Of a DNA stretch of 64,000 bases, positions 49,990-61,543 are shown one piece after another. Both the position numbers and the translations under genes were made by a program. Position 1 is the first letter of the stretch, and each line of letters opens with the position of its first letter. Under the pieces are notes generated by a model that saw nothing but the letters and a program-made list of their open reading frames with translations, did no database searches and was not told where the DNA came from. The DNA comes from Trissonchulus latispiculum (taxonomy: Eukaryota > Nematoda > Enoplea > Enoplida > Ironidae), in NCBI GenBank assembly GCA_030248195.1, contig JASAND010013437.1, positions 1-64,000 of the forward strand, given 5' to 3'.

Positions 49990-51766
49990 TAGGCCAGTCC
50001 AGCGGCTTGCCGGACCGGCCAGCCCGAGGGAGGGAAGATTAACGATAATGGGGACATATTGCCCCCAACTGACCCCTTTTTTGATTAATTTTGGGTGCTG
50101 AAATTCTGCAAAATTTTGCGAAACTTTGGTTAACATGTAAACATAACCAAAGGGGCAATAACGCGAATTTTGGCTTTCATTTCTAACTTTTACGCAATCT
50201 ACGTAAATGCTATAGACTTAAAAAGAGAATCTTAATATTCTGCAAGTTTAGCTAGACATAACTGACTAGTTTTCATAGTAATTTTAATTGTGGGGAATTA
50301 ATTAAGCCCCCTCTGAACTTTACCTATGTGTTAAAATTTGTGTCCTCTTTTCTTTTCTAGAGGCGAACTTTTGTTGTCCTCTTCTTGTTGGACTAGGCCC
50401 AACAAAAGTTCACCTGAGGACAAGCCTAGCGTACGTAGGAAAAGATGAAAGAAAGGGGAAACAGCAGCGCACCTGGCTGCCTTGTAGTCTGGGAGGTAGA
50501 CAACCTCCCAGACAAAGAAAGGAGAAAGGGAAAGGGGAAAGAAAGTTAGTATAAAGCTTTTTTAGAAGTCCACTTTTAGGACTTTCCTTTTCCGTAAAGT
50601 AAGATTACGAAATAAAAGCTAATCTTACTAAAACATTTTTACTTATAACTCACTCAATTTTGGGAGTTAAAACGTGGGAATTGCATTTTTGGAAATGGGA
50701 GAAATTTCTCTTTCATATGAGCCTAAGTTGTGTTACCGACTAAAAATTCATTTCTTACGTAATATTTAGCTAATTTAACATAAATTAAGCCTAACTAACA
50801 CTAATTAACATTGTTAATAACAGATTAAAGCCTTAAAACGTTACAGAACACAAATTATTGCAAATTAACACACTTAGGTACTTATTATGCTTAATTTCTT
50901 ACGTACTACATAATTATGTGATTATTTAATCAAACCATCTTCCAATATGTGTTATTGGACACTAAAAATGCTCTTAAAACACTGCTGGCAAGGATTAGTG
51001 TACTCTTTTCAGCTAGAAATGTTGAATTCTTGACATCTTTAATTATTAGTTTCGCTTTTACACCAACACTAGGATTTTTAGGGTTTTATGATTCTTTCGT
51101 TCTTATTAACTTCTAGCAATGGAGAGGGAAAGTGACAGCACCCGGGCCACTGAGGGAAAGGACACCTGTCCTTTCAGAAAGGGGAATTTTGGAATTGGCC
51201 TTATTGTTATGATTTCTATTACTTCGTGTGTAGTAATTCATTATTTAGACTGATTAATCCAAACTAAGCTTGTAAGTGCCCTTCTCTTGTGATAATGTTT
51301 GAGTAACTTAAGGCTTTTCCTCTCGCATTGGGTGAAAAATGCTTACTTGGGACTGGCAACTCTGATTTCAACAATTATACAATGACAATTAATTATGGCT
51401 TGGACACAATATCAAAACTAAAACTTAACACAGGCAAGATCTTTTAGACTCCGTTTAGTGTAGAAACTTCTTTTGAAACGGTGACCAATTAGAAACTAGC
51501 TTTTTAACCACTTTTGAACACAAGATCTAAGTCATTCCATTACATGTGTCATGCGTCACATATAATACAGAGTATGCCAGCTGTCATACTCTTATGTATT
51601 ATGTACTCTAATGGTCTGACCAACTTGTCTTAGCTATATAACAACGACATATGTATATATTTCTTATGATATACTGAGACATAACGAGAGAAAATTGAAG
51701 CATCATCACCATTAAGAAATTTCTTTTGTTATCTTTCTCAAATTAACAAAATCGCTAGTAGAAATT
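49990..51766 (+). repeat. Possible distant relative of the LTR, opposite orientation
   Basis: No gene. Two strong hairpins are present: AGGCGAACTTTTGTTG at 50361-50376 with its partner at 50400-50415, and TCTGGGAGGT at 50488 with its partner ending 50512. Read on the minus strand, landmarks of LTR A-C recur in the same order: AGAGTTGCCAG, an AAAGGACA/TGTCCTTT stem, GGAAGATGGTT, TACGTAAG and ACTTAGGCTCAT. This suggests a diverged LTR arranged head to head with LTR C. The similarity is patchy and I could not align it fully. Confidence 0.35.
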
Positions 51767-51774
51767 CCAAAATC

Positions 51775-54700
51775 GGATCTTTTGCGCTTTCCCCCCCCAG
51801 CCCTACCTTTTGATTTTTTTGACCAATAACTTTGAAACTTGGTGTGGGTGCATACTGGAGGCTGGTGAATTCAAAAATTCAAAAATTTTAAAATTTTAAA
51901 AAATTTTAAAAAATTTTAAATTTTTGTTTGGTAAGGGGGGACGAAGGGGAACCAAAAACTTTTTCGAAAAAAATTTTGCTGAAAACATGCATACAGGGGT
52001 TTTCTGGGGCGCTGAGCACGAATCTGAAGTCCGTTTTTCGATTCAGCTTTTCGTTAGCCCAGTATAAGCTTATGTTAAGCTTACAACTTTAGCTTATAGG
52101 GTAAAACGGGGTAATAAGGGACAAAAACGTATGGCATTTCATGAGACTTCACTGAGATGCAAGTTTGAACCATTCTTTCTCTTTTAATACTCAACGAAAT
52201 TTCATGATTTATACATCAAGTTAAAGCTTAATTTGTGCTGAATTTATTTCTAGTATGGTTATTTTGCTGAGATAAAAGTGATCTGAAATATGTCGATAAA
52301 ATTGCAATAGATCCTCATTTTTCACAAAACGGGGTTTTAAGGGACATCATCAGGGATAACAAGCAATATTTTGTGAAAAAGATTAAAAGTGTTCGCTGGA
52401 CGGACATTTTCAGTAATTGTAAACCTGCTGCGCAGCTAATTATTTTATAAGGAACTCTCACTTGCATACTACAGAAAATATACGTGCAAAACATTGTCTG
52501 AACAGTTTTTAAGTTTGAGGAATTTATATACTTTTATACCGCCAGAAAACCTGAAACAATTCAGCACTACATGTTAGCAATTGTTTCTGTCAGATTCATG
52601 CACTTGAGAAATCGTTGGTGAGCTGTTAAAAAGCTTAATCTTAAATATGAGTCATCAATCAGAGCAGAGAATAGACTTTCCGATTTCGGAATTTGCCATT
52701 AATACATGAGCAAACACATATGAATTTCATAATAATTTCATAATAACACATAATTTCTACATGAATCGGAACAAGCAAAATTGTCTGCAAAAGCTTAAGT
52801 GTTTATTCTGAGGAACATTTCTTAAAATGTGGGCCTGCTGCGCAGTAGGGTTTTGTTTGGTACCAAATTAAATTTTAAGGTTGTACAGATATGCTAGATG
52901 TGCAGTACCTAAATCAGTCTTATGAAACAATCAAAACTGCCTGTGAATAACCTTGCGTCGCGCTGTACATTCAGTTTAGCCAATCTAAGTAAATGTTTAG
53001 CTAATTCATAGTCGAATTAACGGTTCAGGCTTGGAAAAAGGCGCTAATCCTGCAAAAAAGCTGTTCAGTAGGAGCTATGTAGCAAAAGTAATAGTTAACT
53101 CATGGCTCTGTAAAATGGCAACTGCTCTGGGGAGAATAGGGAGAAACGCTGCAAGCAAACTGACAATGACATTAACAAAGTTCGCTATAGTATTTACGCA
53201 TTCCTTTAAAAGAATTCCACTTGTGTACATATATACGGAACAGTGTAAATCAACAAAACTAGTTCTGTTCGAAATTCTGCTTTCTGATTTCAGTTTCCAT
53301 GTCTTTCGAAATGTAAACAAAGAAATGCACAGTAATTATGGTGATCCTATGTTAAAGCACATGTTACGTGCAATCATGCAAAACTATACTTTTAGCGTGT
53401 GGCCACATAATAAAACCGTTGTCTGAGCAAACATAAGAGACCTGCTGCGCTGAGGCGCAGCAGGAAAAAGAAGTTCTCTGGAATGAAAGACAAAATTTCA
53501 CACGCAATTCATATAAGCCCTATCTTAAACCATTATGCACACGCATTTACGGTGAGGAATATCTTTGTCAAGCAAAATGCATGTGAGGGCCCGGGCCGAG
53601 CAAACATAAGAGACCTGCTGCGCTGAGGCGCAGCAGGAATAAGGGACATGTCTGGGTATTAAGGGACAGTATAGGATTTTGTGTGTAAATATGTCACGGT
53701 GCAGTTTTTCCCCCGGTGTAAAATTCCCCCCCCCCCCCCCCGGAAAAACTGCACCGGTGTAGATTTCCCCCCGGAAATATTACACCGGTGTGAATTTTCC
53801 GGGGGGAAATATTACACCAATGCAAGAAATAATGCAGATTTCAGCTTATAAATTGAGTTTGGTCCGAAACAACTAATTATACTTTGAAGATGGAATATGA
53901 TTAGCGCAATCCGCCAAAATAATTATTCGTTGTAATAGTTTGTCTGAGGTACAAAATTAAATTGAAATATATAATAATCTATAAAATTTCTTAAAAAATT
54001 AGAAATTTAGCAAGATTATAATTAAAATGATTGTTTTCTTCAACTGCTTTTTCTCGCATTTTATAAATCTTAATTCAGAAAATTTTTAATAAATGTCAAC
54101 TCTAATGTTTCTTAGGTTTCTAATATTTATGGTTTTATTTCTAAGTAAAAAACAAGCATATATTAAAGCATGGAATCTTTTATTTCCGAGACCAAATCGT
54201 TAAGCAGAAAAAGGTACAAGGTCAAATGAAATTTATTTTTAGTTTATTTCATAGATATATAGTTATATGCAGTCATCAATGCATTCGATAAAGGCTAATA
54301 AAGAATTTAAGTTCAATTAAGTCAGTGCTAAACTTCTAATCTTATTAGGTTTCTGATATCTTATGTTTTATTTCCAAGGGCGTTTTCACTAAAGGGTAGA
54401 GTAGAGTAGAGTAGAGTTTAAATTCCCTGTTCTAACTTCTAACTAGTTTTAACTCCACTCAAGCTTGAGTTTCCCTCTTTTAACTCTTTCTCGAAAGGGA
54501 TCGTGCTAATCTTAAATCTACTTTATCCTTTACCCGTTTACTACTAAGCCCTGTGAATGCAAGCCCATGAAAACAGGAATTCTTGAAAAGCAGCTAATTA
54601 GATTTTAAGCAGTTTCATAGTGTCAGAACTTCAGTGTATTATCATTGGACAGCGCTGATACTACAAAGCTGCCTATCTGCGTGTGATAGGCTGTTTTAGT

Positions 54701-56842
54701 CACGTTACCCTTAATTAGATTTTAGCAAAACATTTTAAGCAGAAGTTAAAACGATTTTACGCAAAAACATTTTGGTGCAATGGAAAATGTGTTTAGTGTT
54801 AAAATCTTTCTAGCTAATAAGATTTTAAGATAATTAGATTTTACGTAGAAACATTTGGTGCAATCGGGCGTCAGAGTTCAACTTTACCACAGATTAATAG
54901 TGAAATCATTCCTTAGGGAAAATTTGCAAGGAAAGCTTAGAAAATTCAAGTAAACGTGAAAAATTTAGATTACTTTCAATTAAATAAAATTCCATTTTCA
55001 AACTGAAAATTTATCTCCAAATAATTCAACAGAATTTCTGAAATAAACGTAAAAATAAATTTTAATTGTACTGATTTTATACCTTTGCCCTACTTTAAAG
55101 ATTTGAGCTCTGAATCGGATATAAAATCTCCAATGTTTTAAGTTATTTGTTTTTACCTAGAAATGGAAACACAGTTATATATTAGAACCCTAAAAATGAT
55201 CAGAAGTTATCATTTATTTAAGAATTTTTCCATAATTAAGATTTATCAAATGCAAGTAATGAATGAATTTTGGCGGATTACGCTAATCATATTCCATCAT
55301 CAAAACATAATTGGTTGCTTCGATTATGAGCCAAACTTAACTTAGAAACTGAAATAAGCATTATTTCTTGCATTGGTGCAAAATTTCCCCCCGGAAAAGT
55401 CACACCGGTGTAATTTTTCCGGGGGGGAAAATTCACACCGGTGTAGTTTTTCCGGGGGGAAATTTTCAAGGGGGAAAATCACACCGTGACATAAATATAA
55501 AGAATTGAACGACTAACAGCTTTTAGCCAAATCATTGAAAAATAAATAATTTAGAAAATACGACTAAACGAGGTAATACTTAGACCATGTGCTGCTTAAG
55601 ACACAAGAATCTCAAAAATTAAAAAAATTTAAATTTTTAAAATTTTTTTAAATTTTAAAATTTTGTAAAATTTATTTTTTCTGATAGAGTCGACGACGCT
55701 GATAATTTTTTATCATTGCACCAACTTTCGAAAATGCTTCCTGCGTTCAGCACAGCAATTTTAAAATTTGAAGATCAAAGAAACTTGCCGCCTTCTAATG
55801 TTTTAAGAGGGTCAGGGATTAAACCTCAGTCTCAGTTATAGGTTAGCACCTAATCTGATATTACCTTGAAATTATTTGGGTACTTTGGTCTGTGCTCTAG
55901 CCTAAGCTGAAGTATAGACCAAAACTACATGTAGGCGGCATGTTCCTTTGATCTCGAGACTTTAAAACGACTGTATAGAGAACAGGAAAAATTTTCAGCA
56001 GGTGGTACAAGAAGCAAAAATGTTCGGTATCTCACAAACTATCGAATGACACAGAAATTTTCTAATTCCGGCGTGTTCCTTAATACCCAGAATTATCCCT
56101 TGTTATCCCCCTAGTGTCCCTTAATAGCCGAAATCCCTGTCCCTTATTAACTGGAAACATACATCTTAAAAATCCGGTCAAAAAAACAGGAAACAGCAAA
56201 ATTCTTAGAAACGAGCGACGCTGCTTTATTCTACACGTTTTGCTCATTCTAAGGATGTAGGTTTTGATGCACATTTCGCAAAAATGGAAGTAGTAGCTCA
56301 ATTCAAAGTCTTTAAAAATTAAAAATGCGGGACGCTTTAAAAAAGCAGAAAATGACTGCTTCCATATAATTGTTAATATCTTTTGCACGGATTAAATATA
56401 GCACATGATCGAGACGTCATTCGATAGAGGAGAAATGGGGCTTTCACTTAATGTATTATTCGAAGTAATTAGTTGGCCCGTCTCAAATGACAGATGAAAA
56501 AATCAGAAAAATGTCCCTTATTACCAGGTGTTCCTTATTACCCCGTTTTACCCTATTGAGCTAATGAAAAGCTGAATCGAAAAACGGATTTCAGATTCGT
56601 GCTCAGCGCGCCAGAAAACCCCTGTATGCATGTTTTCAGCAAAATGTTTTCAAAAATGTTTTTGGTTCCCCTTGGTCCCCCCTTACCAAACAAAAATTTA
56701 AAATTTTTTAAAATTTTTTAAAATTTTAAAATTTTTGAATTTTTGAATTCACCAGCCTCCAGTATGCACCCACACCAAGTTTCAAAGTTATTGGTCAAAA
56801 AAATCAAAAGTTAGGGCTGGGGGGGAAAAGCGCAAAAGATCC
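51775..56842. mobile_element. Unclassified 5.07 kb element with ~350 bp inverted repeats
   Basis: The left end GGATCTTTTGCGCTTTC8AGCCC and the right end GGGCTG7AAAAGCGCAAAAGATCC are inverse copies. The repeat continues to about 52130 and 56490 (TAGGGTAAAACGGGGTAATA and complement). An exact 8 bp direct repeat CCAAAATC flanks it (51767-51774, 56843-56850). 8 bp duplications occur in hAT, P, Merlin and a few others, but these ends match none I can name. Short frames at 53031-53426 (+) and 56080-56388 (-) have no recognizable domain. A 1.8 kb element is nested at 53692-55491. A duplicated hairpin segment (CCTGCTGCGC/GCGCAGCAGG, after GAGCAAACATAAGAGA) lies at 53425-53466 and 53597-53639. Confidence 0.85.
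53692..55491. mobile_element. 1.8 kb nested element, TGTCACGGTG ends
   Basis: The ends TGTCACGGTG and CACCGTGACA, with 6 bp direct repeats TAAATA (53686-53691, 55492-55497). The inverted ends are about 130 bp long and built from repeated ACACCGGTGT palindromes spaced by TTTTCC6GG-type G/C runs. The interior is AT-rich with no transposase; the frame at 55163-55345 is not recognizable. Confidence 0.85.
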
Positions 56843-56890
56843 CCAAAATCTTCAGAGACTACAAAAATTTATGTTGATATTTATTTTCAG

Positions 56891-58441
56891 CATCCAAAGG
56901 AGGTTTAAAGACGTGGCACTATATTGTAATTGGAGTCGCCGCTGGCCTAACATTGTGTTGTCTATTGTTAATTTGTGTGTGTCTGGTGAAAAATAAAAAG
57001 AAAAGAGGAAAAGAAGAAGCAGCTAAGGGAGAAAAGAAAGGTAGTTACCGTCTCGGGTGTACATAGTGTTTGCCGTCGCCCTGAAATTCTGAGTACCTGC
57101 TCTAGCTCACTCCAGAGCCCACTAGCCGGGCTGCTCACTGGACGAGCATGCTTACCACCCTCGTCTTAATCTAGCTTCACCCTCCTCGGTTTAAAACTAA
57201 AATTCAATTTCAAGATGAACAATATGCCGTATTTCAACCTACAAAAAGATTAGATAATCAGACGAGCCATCTTCACGGACAGGCACGGTCAGTAAAAAGT
57301 CCTGAAGAGCTAAGCCAGTTTACAATTCAGACTGGCCAGTCCTGCCTGATTTGCTGGCCCCGGCCGTCAAAAGCAACGGCGGCAAACACTGTCATGACAT
57401 CTTCCTGTTTAGTTAGGTTAATCAGCCTTTCTTATGAATGACTTTCGGTTAGACTGAAAAGAGGGTACTCCAATCCAAGAAGTTGCGTTCAGTTATGATT
57501 GGAATGCTCAGTTTCTGTCGACTGCTTGCAGTAGACATCAATGTGGATCAATGTGTGCTTAAAATTTTGCTGGGCAATCGTTAAGGCGTTAAAATAAAAG
57601 TTGTTAGCAGTGCTATTAGTTTATGGATTATAGTTGTTGACGAACTCTATCAGTTCGTACCTATTTTACCGTCGTATTTTTTTATTAGTATTTGAGGACG
57701 TCCGTCAACGATTTGTGGTATCCTTTAACCAATTTCTCAAAGCGTCCTAATTTTGCGTTCTATTTGTTTCAGCATTACCAAAAGCACCTCCAGTGAGTAA
57801 ACCTAGTGGTGAGGTGCCGAAGACGCCTCCTGCTCCACCGCCCACTCCTGCTGTTAAGGGAACTAGCGCTCGCAGCGAAGGCACCAAAACAAGTGAACCT
57901 AAATCAGTTCCTTCCGCTCAGTCATATTCGTCAGCAGGGCCTTCTGAGGTGAGTTAAGTTTTTTGGTTGTTGAGTATGTTTTTTTGAAATTTGAATTCAG
58001 AATCGGGTAAGCCTACTTTTATAGCCCCTATGATTATGTACTTTTCCATTTATGTTAGATCTATTTTAGAAATACGTATTTATGGACTAAATACGAGAGT
58101 ATTGTTTCTTTTCCGTTGCCTAGCTTAGATTCTAATTACGTTGTTGTCTTTTAGGTTTCCTTGGTAGTAACTGTTGACGACGCCAGTAAGTGTCACATTT
58201 GACTTATAAATCCCTAAACTCAATTTCAGCTTGTTTAATTTCAGCTTGTTTCTTGTTGAAGGTTTTGTAATATATTTAAACTACTCCTTTGCTGTTTATG
58301 CTAGCTAAGCAAAGGGGGGTAAATTCCTTTTTTGTTTCAGGCGTTTCGGGATCAAGTCGGCCTTCTTCGGAGAGTAAAAGTTCAGGATCCGCTTCGTCGG
58401 GATCATTCTATAACGAGTCTGCCTCGTATTCGACCTACTAA
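56891..58441 (+). CDS. Single-pass membrane protein, C-terminal part (four exons)
   Basis: Exons 56891-57040, 57773-57948, 58155-58185 and 58341-58441 (stop TAA) have consensus splice sites and compatible phases. The first visible exon encodes one membrane helix (WHYIVIGVAAGLTLCCLLLI plus CVCLV) followed by a basic stop-transfer run KNKKKRGKEE, so the C-terminal part should be cytoplasmic. The second exon is Pro-rich (PKTPPAPPPTPAV), with possible SH3/WW-type ligands. The last exon is Ser-rich and ends YNESASYSTY. The exon begins in mid-codon, so an extracellular N-terminal part must lie upstream, beyond the 5 kb element that ends 48 bp before the acceptor. I do not recognize the family; overall architecture resembles type I receptors or adhesion proteins. 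Confidence 0.7.
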
Positions 58442-58486
58442 CTGGTTGCGATGTTATTACTGTGCTCGTTTTACTGTATTACTTGT

Positions 58487-58640
58487 AATATTTACTTGAG
58501 ATTGATTGGTAGTAAAGGGATGGTGATATTTACTTGAGATTGATTGGTAGTAAAGGGATGGTGATATTTACTTGAGATTGATTGGTAGTAAAGGGATGGT
58601 GATATTTACTTGAGATTGATTGGTAGTAAAGGGATGGTGA
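58487..58640 (+). repeat. Four tandem copies of a 38 bp unit
   Basis: Unit ATATTTACTTGAGATTGATT plus GGTAGTAAAGGGATGGTG, identical in all four copies, in the probable 3' UTR of the membrane protein gene. Homogeneity suggests recent expansion. Confidence 0.95.
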
Positions 58641-58641
58641 T

Positions 58642-59049
58642 AAAGAGTAGAATTTCATTACATTTATAGTTTTTAAATCTTCACTAATCTTCATTTAATC
58701 ATACGCGTGGTGGTTGAAAAAGTATGCTGCATTTTGATCTTAGATTTACTGACGATATAGCTTTTTCAAAACGATACATACCTATAACGTTTTTATGTAT
58801 AAAGTCATGTATCAATTCAATTTAAGTTGGGATCACCCTCCCCTTCTGTTTATGTGTTAACATCACGTCTTGAGGCGAAGTTGAAAATTTTTTGAAGTTA
58901 CAGAATAAGCCGTAGTGGAAATGTTTAAAAGACTTTGTTTGGCATCTGCTGCATCTAGCAAATGGCCTGAGTAATTTTCGATATTATTGACACATATTAT
59001 GTATTCCGATTTCAGGGTTAGTTAAACCAAGAGTTTATAATACCAAGAG
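58642..59049. other. Intergenic, no gene seen
   Basis: AT-rich flank after the 38 bp repeat; no open frame of note. Confidence 0.5.
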
Positions 59050-59052
59050 TAA

Positions 59053-59755
59053 AGCCCGGTTCACGATGAAGTGCTTTGTGTGCATTCGTCTCCTGTGTTT
59101 TGTGCTCTCTGCTTTGTGCCCGGGAGACAGTGCTTTGTGCTTTGTGCTCAGGAGACAAAAACAATTGGTTCATGATGAGAAAGCACAATATCAAAAGCAC
59201 AGGTCACAGAAGTAAATTTAGAGGGTATTCAATATTTTGATGTTTTAAAAAACATTTAACAGGAGTTTTAAATTTTAAGTTTTAAATAATATAATATAAT
59301 AATAATAACGATCATTAATAATAATTAAAAATAATAATTATTGTAAATTAACATTATTAATTTTCTGCACGAAATCTGTATTTATTTACAATAGCTAACT
59401 CATGATAATTATTGATTATTCATGCTATCAAAAATTTATTTTGTCGTATTTGGTCCAAATAAGTTTTAATTCAATATTGAGGATATTGTAGTGCTCACGT
59501 GACGCTCAGTTTCAGTTTTCGCCCAACCAGCATAGAGCAAGGCTTGTTTTGATTGGAAAGCACTGAAAGCACAACTCGAAATGTTTGACATTGTCAAACA
59601 TTCCCAAAGCACACCGAAAGCACTAAAGCACAAAGCACAGAAAACCATCATGAGCCGGGAAAGCACAAAGCACAAAGCATTGTGCTTTTCAAACCATCAT
59701 GAACTGAGAAAGCACAAAGCACAAAAGCACAAAGCACACCATCGTGAACCGGGCT
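59053..59755. mobile_element. 703 bp MITE with TAA duplication (PIF/Harbinger-like)
   Basis: The ends AGCCCGGTTCACGATG and CATCGTGAACCGGGCT, flanked by TAA on both sides (59050-59052, 59756-59758); a 3 bp TAA/TTA target is typical of PIF/Harbinger. The subterminal parts consist of many AGCACAAAGCACA-type words (59085-59200 inverted, 59570-59745), and the centre is AATAATAAT-rich. No transposase. Confidence 0.8.
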
Positions 59756-59758
59756 TAA

Positions 59759-60096
59759 GACACTCAGCTCTTCCTAATAGAATAAGCTTGCAAGATGCTC
59801 GAAATATTAAGGCCGAAATCTCCGGTGGGAGGGGCTTCTCAGCGCGTAAACATGCAACGCTGTCATTTTTTAAAAATGGGCGTTTTCGACAAATTAAATA
59901 CTATAACTTGAGCTAGGAAAAACGTACAGCAATAATTTTTATATCATTATATTGCGTAGAACGAGATCTATTTAACGATCTAGAAATTATATGGTTCGGC
60001 TTAGGCAATCCCTCATAAATTCAGCAACAACGTAAGGCATTTCTAAGAAATGATGAAATTCCCAGAATTTTCGTGACAAGGATGCTTTATTGCCGG
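59759..60096. other. Intergenic, no gene seen
   Basis: Open frames here continue out of the MITE and are not supported. Confidence 0.5.
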
Positions 60097-60404
60097 TTCT
60101 CTACTTACGTGGGTTCACGTTGTGAAAGTCATGTACATTGGTTCTCGAATTCTGACAAAGCTTGATGAGACACTGTGCCTCCGTAGCTCAGTCGGCAGAG
60201 CGTTTGCCTAGTGCGCAATATGTCGTGGGTTCGAGTCCCACCGGAGATCCAAATTTTTAGGACCTTCGGTGGTACATGACTTTATTCTTCCTTATTTATA
60301 TCTGTAGAACAAGTGCGACGGTCTTTGAGATTGCTCTTCCTCCACTTTGTTTCTACTTACGTGGTTTCTCGTTGTGAAAGTCATGTACATTGGTTCACGA
60401 ATTC
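60097..60404. repeat. Direct repeats flanking a tRNA-like sequence
   Basis: About 56 bp (CTACTTACGTGG, GTTGTGAAAGTCATGTACAT, TGGTTC-CGAATTC) occur at 60097-60152 and again at 60350-60404. Between them, at 60273-60284, is the complement GTACATGACTTT. The tRNA-like segment lies between the first repeat and this inverted piece. Confidence 0.8.
60177..60249 (+). tRNA. tRNA-like gene, apparent anticodon AGT (Thr)
   Basis: Cloverleaf: acceptor GCCTCCG/CGGAGAT (five good pairs, C-A mismatch at 2-71, G-U at 1-72), D arm GCTC/GAGC, anticodon stem TTTGC/GCAAT with a T-T mismatch at its outer pair, loop CTAGTGC, T arm GTGGG-TTCGAGT-CCCAC. A-box (TAGCTCAGTCGGC) and B-box (GGTTCGAGTCC) are good, and TTTTT follows at 60254. 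G at position 37 is unusual for threonine tRNAs, and the acceptor defects and flanking repeats suggest a tRNA-derived repeat or pseudogene rather than a working tRNA. Confidence 0.6.
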
Positions 60405-60409
60405 ACTTA

Positions 60410-60577
60410 GGGCCTTTTCGCGTGCGAGTTAAAACAGTGGAGTTAAACATTTTTAACTAGTTTAACCCTGCAGGCGAATTAAGTTGAACTGTTTAAGTCT
60501 TTTAACCTTGTGCAAGAAAAGGATTGAGTTAATTTTAACTCTTTTAACGTCGCTTAACTCGCTGCGCGAAAAGGCCC
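60410..60577. mobile_element. 168 bp MITE with GGGCCTTTTCGCG ends
   Basis: GGGCCTTTTCGCG then GCGAGTTAA at the left is mirrored by TTAACTCGC and GCGCGAAAAGGCCC at the right, with GTTAAA/TTTAAC words inside. Target duplication not resolved. It begins 6 bp after the second tRNA-flanking repeat. Confidence 0.75.
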
Positions 60578-60656
60578 AATTTGCTTAAAATTGAGGCAGT
60601 TTGTCATCATATCGCTTCAAGAAAGGAAACTATCCGATCCCATAACGTTACGAATA

Positions 60657-61516
60657 TTAGCTGTACAGTCTTAATGCCATAATTCGAGCTTCAGGATTTT
60701 CCGGAGCCACGTCCTTAAAAGGCTTGTCTCCGTCTTCGTCTGCATAGCTTGCAATAGGTTGAATCAGAAGTGTTTCAAAGTTAAACTTATCACTGAGCAG
60801 GCGTTGAGCCTTTTGGGAGTTAGCACTCACAGTAACGAGTTCGCATTTCAGTTCTTTTGCCCTTTCCAGGGATCGTCGAATCAGCTCTGCCCCAACTCCG
60901 TTGCGACGAAACTTAGGATCCACACAGAGAATGTGAAAATGGCACAAACGTTGAACAGTAGGATAGTTTGACCAGGGGAAATCAGGATCAATAGAGTGTT
61001 CCATATCCTTGATGAAACCAATTATTTTCTGAATTTTAGCTGGCATATTCTCCCAGGAGATTCCTCTTTCTGCTCCATTTCTCTAAAACAAAAATAAAGG
61101 TTAAGGCCTGACTAACTCACGGACATTAGCTAAAACACTAGTAGCTGTTTTCTATTCACGAAAGTTAATCGAGAAATAAATCACTGGCGAAGCCTGAGCA
61201 TGGGCGAATCCATGTATTGTGAAATTCAGGTGCTATTTTTGCTGACTAAGTAATCGTTTAAATTTTAGGTTACCTCAACAACATCCGAAATTCGACAGCC
61301 AATAACTTTATCTCCATGTTTTGCAACGTAGGATATGCTGGGTGTGCTGCCGCCGACAATATAGTTTATAAAGACGCGATAGGCTCCACTTGCTTCCTCA
61401 CGAGTCAGATTTATAGCTTTACTTAGTGGCTCTTCTGTGCAGAAATAATTCAACAGTAATTCAACAATCGTTTCCGTCTGCGATGGAACTAAAAGTTCGT
61501 ATGTTATCTTATCCAT
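60657..61516 (-). CDS. GNAT-family N-acetyltransferase, arylalkylamine type (two exons)
   Basis: Transfers acetyl from acetyl-CoA to an amine. Exons are 61516-61274 and 61082-60657, joined in frame through a GTAACC donor and TTTTAG acceptor, giving 222 codons, a normal length. Seen: the N-terminal MDKITYELLVPSQ segment common in dopamine/arylalkylamine acetyltransferases; the beta-strand HFHILCVDPKFRRNGVGAEL (about 129-147), where RRNGVG (140-145) is the acetyl-CoA pyrophosphate-binding loop; then ELIRRSLERAKELKCELVTV and the C-terminal SDKFNFETLL strand. The start ATG is chosen because it follows a TTTGTTTCAG acceptor by 3 bases; a 5' non-coding exon or trans-spliced leader is therefore likely. 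Substrate cannot be told; insect-like AANATs act on dopamine, serotonin or polyamines. Confidence 0.9.
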
Positions 61517-61543
61517 TTTCTGAAACAAACAACTAGGTGTGAC

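Noticed and set aside
58487..58640. CRISPR-like direct repeats
   Set aside because: The 38 bp units are contiguous with no spacers, in a eukaryotic 3' flank.
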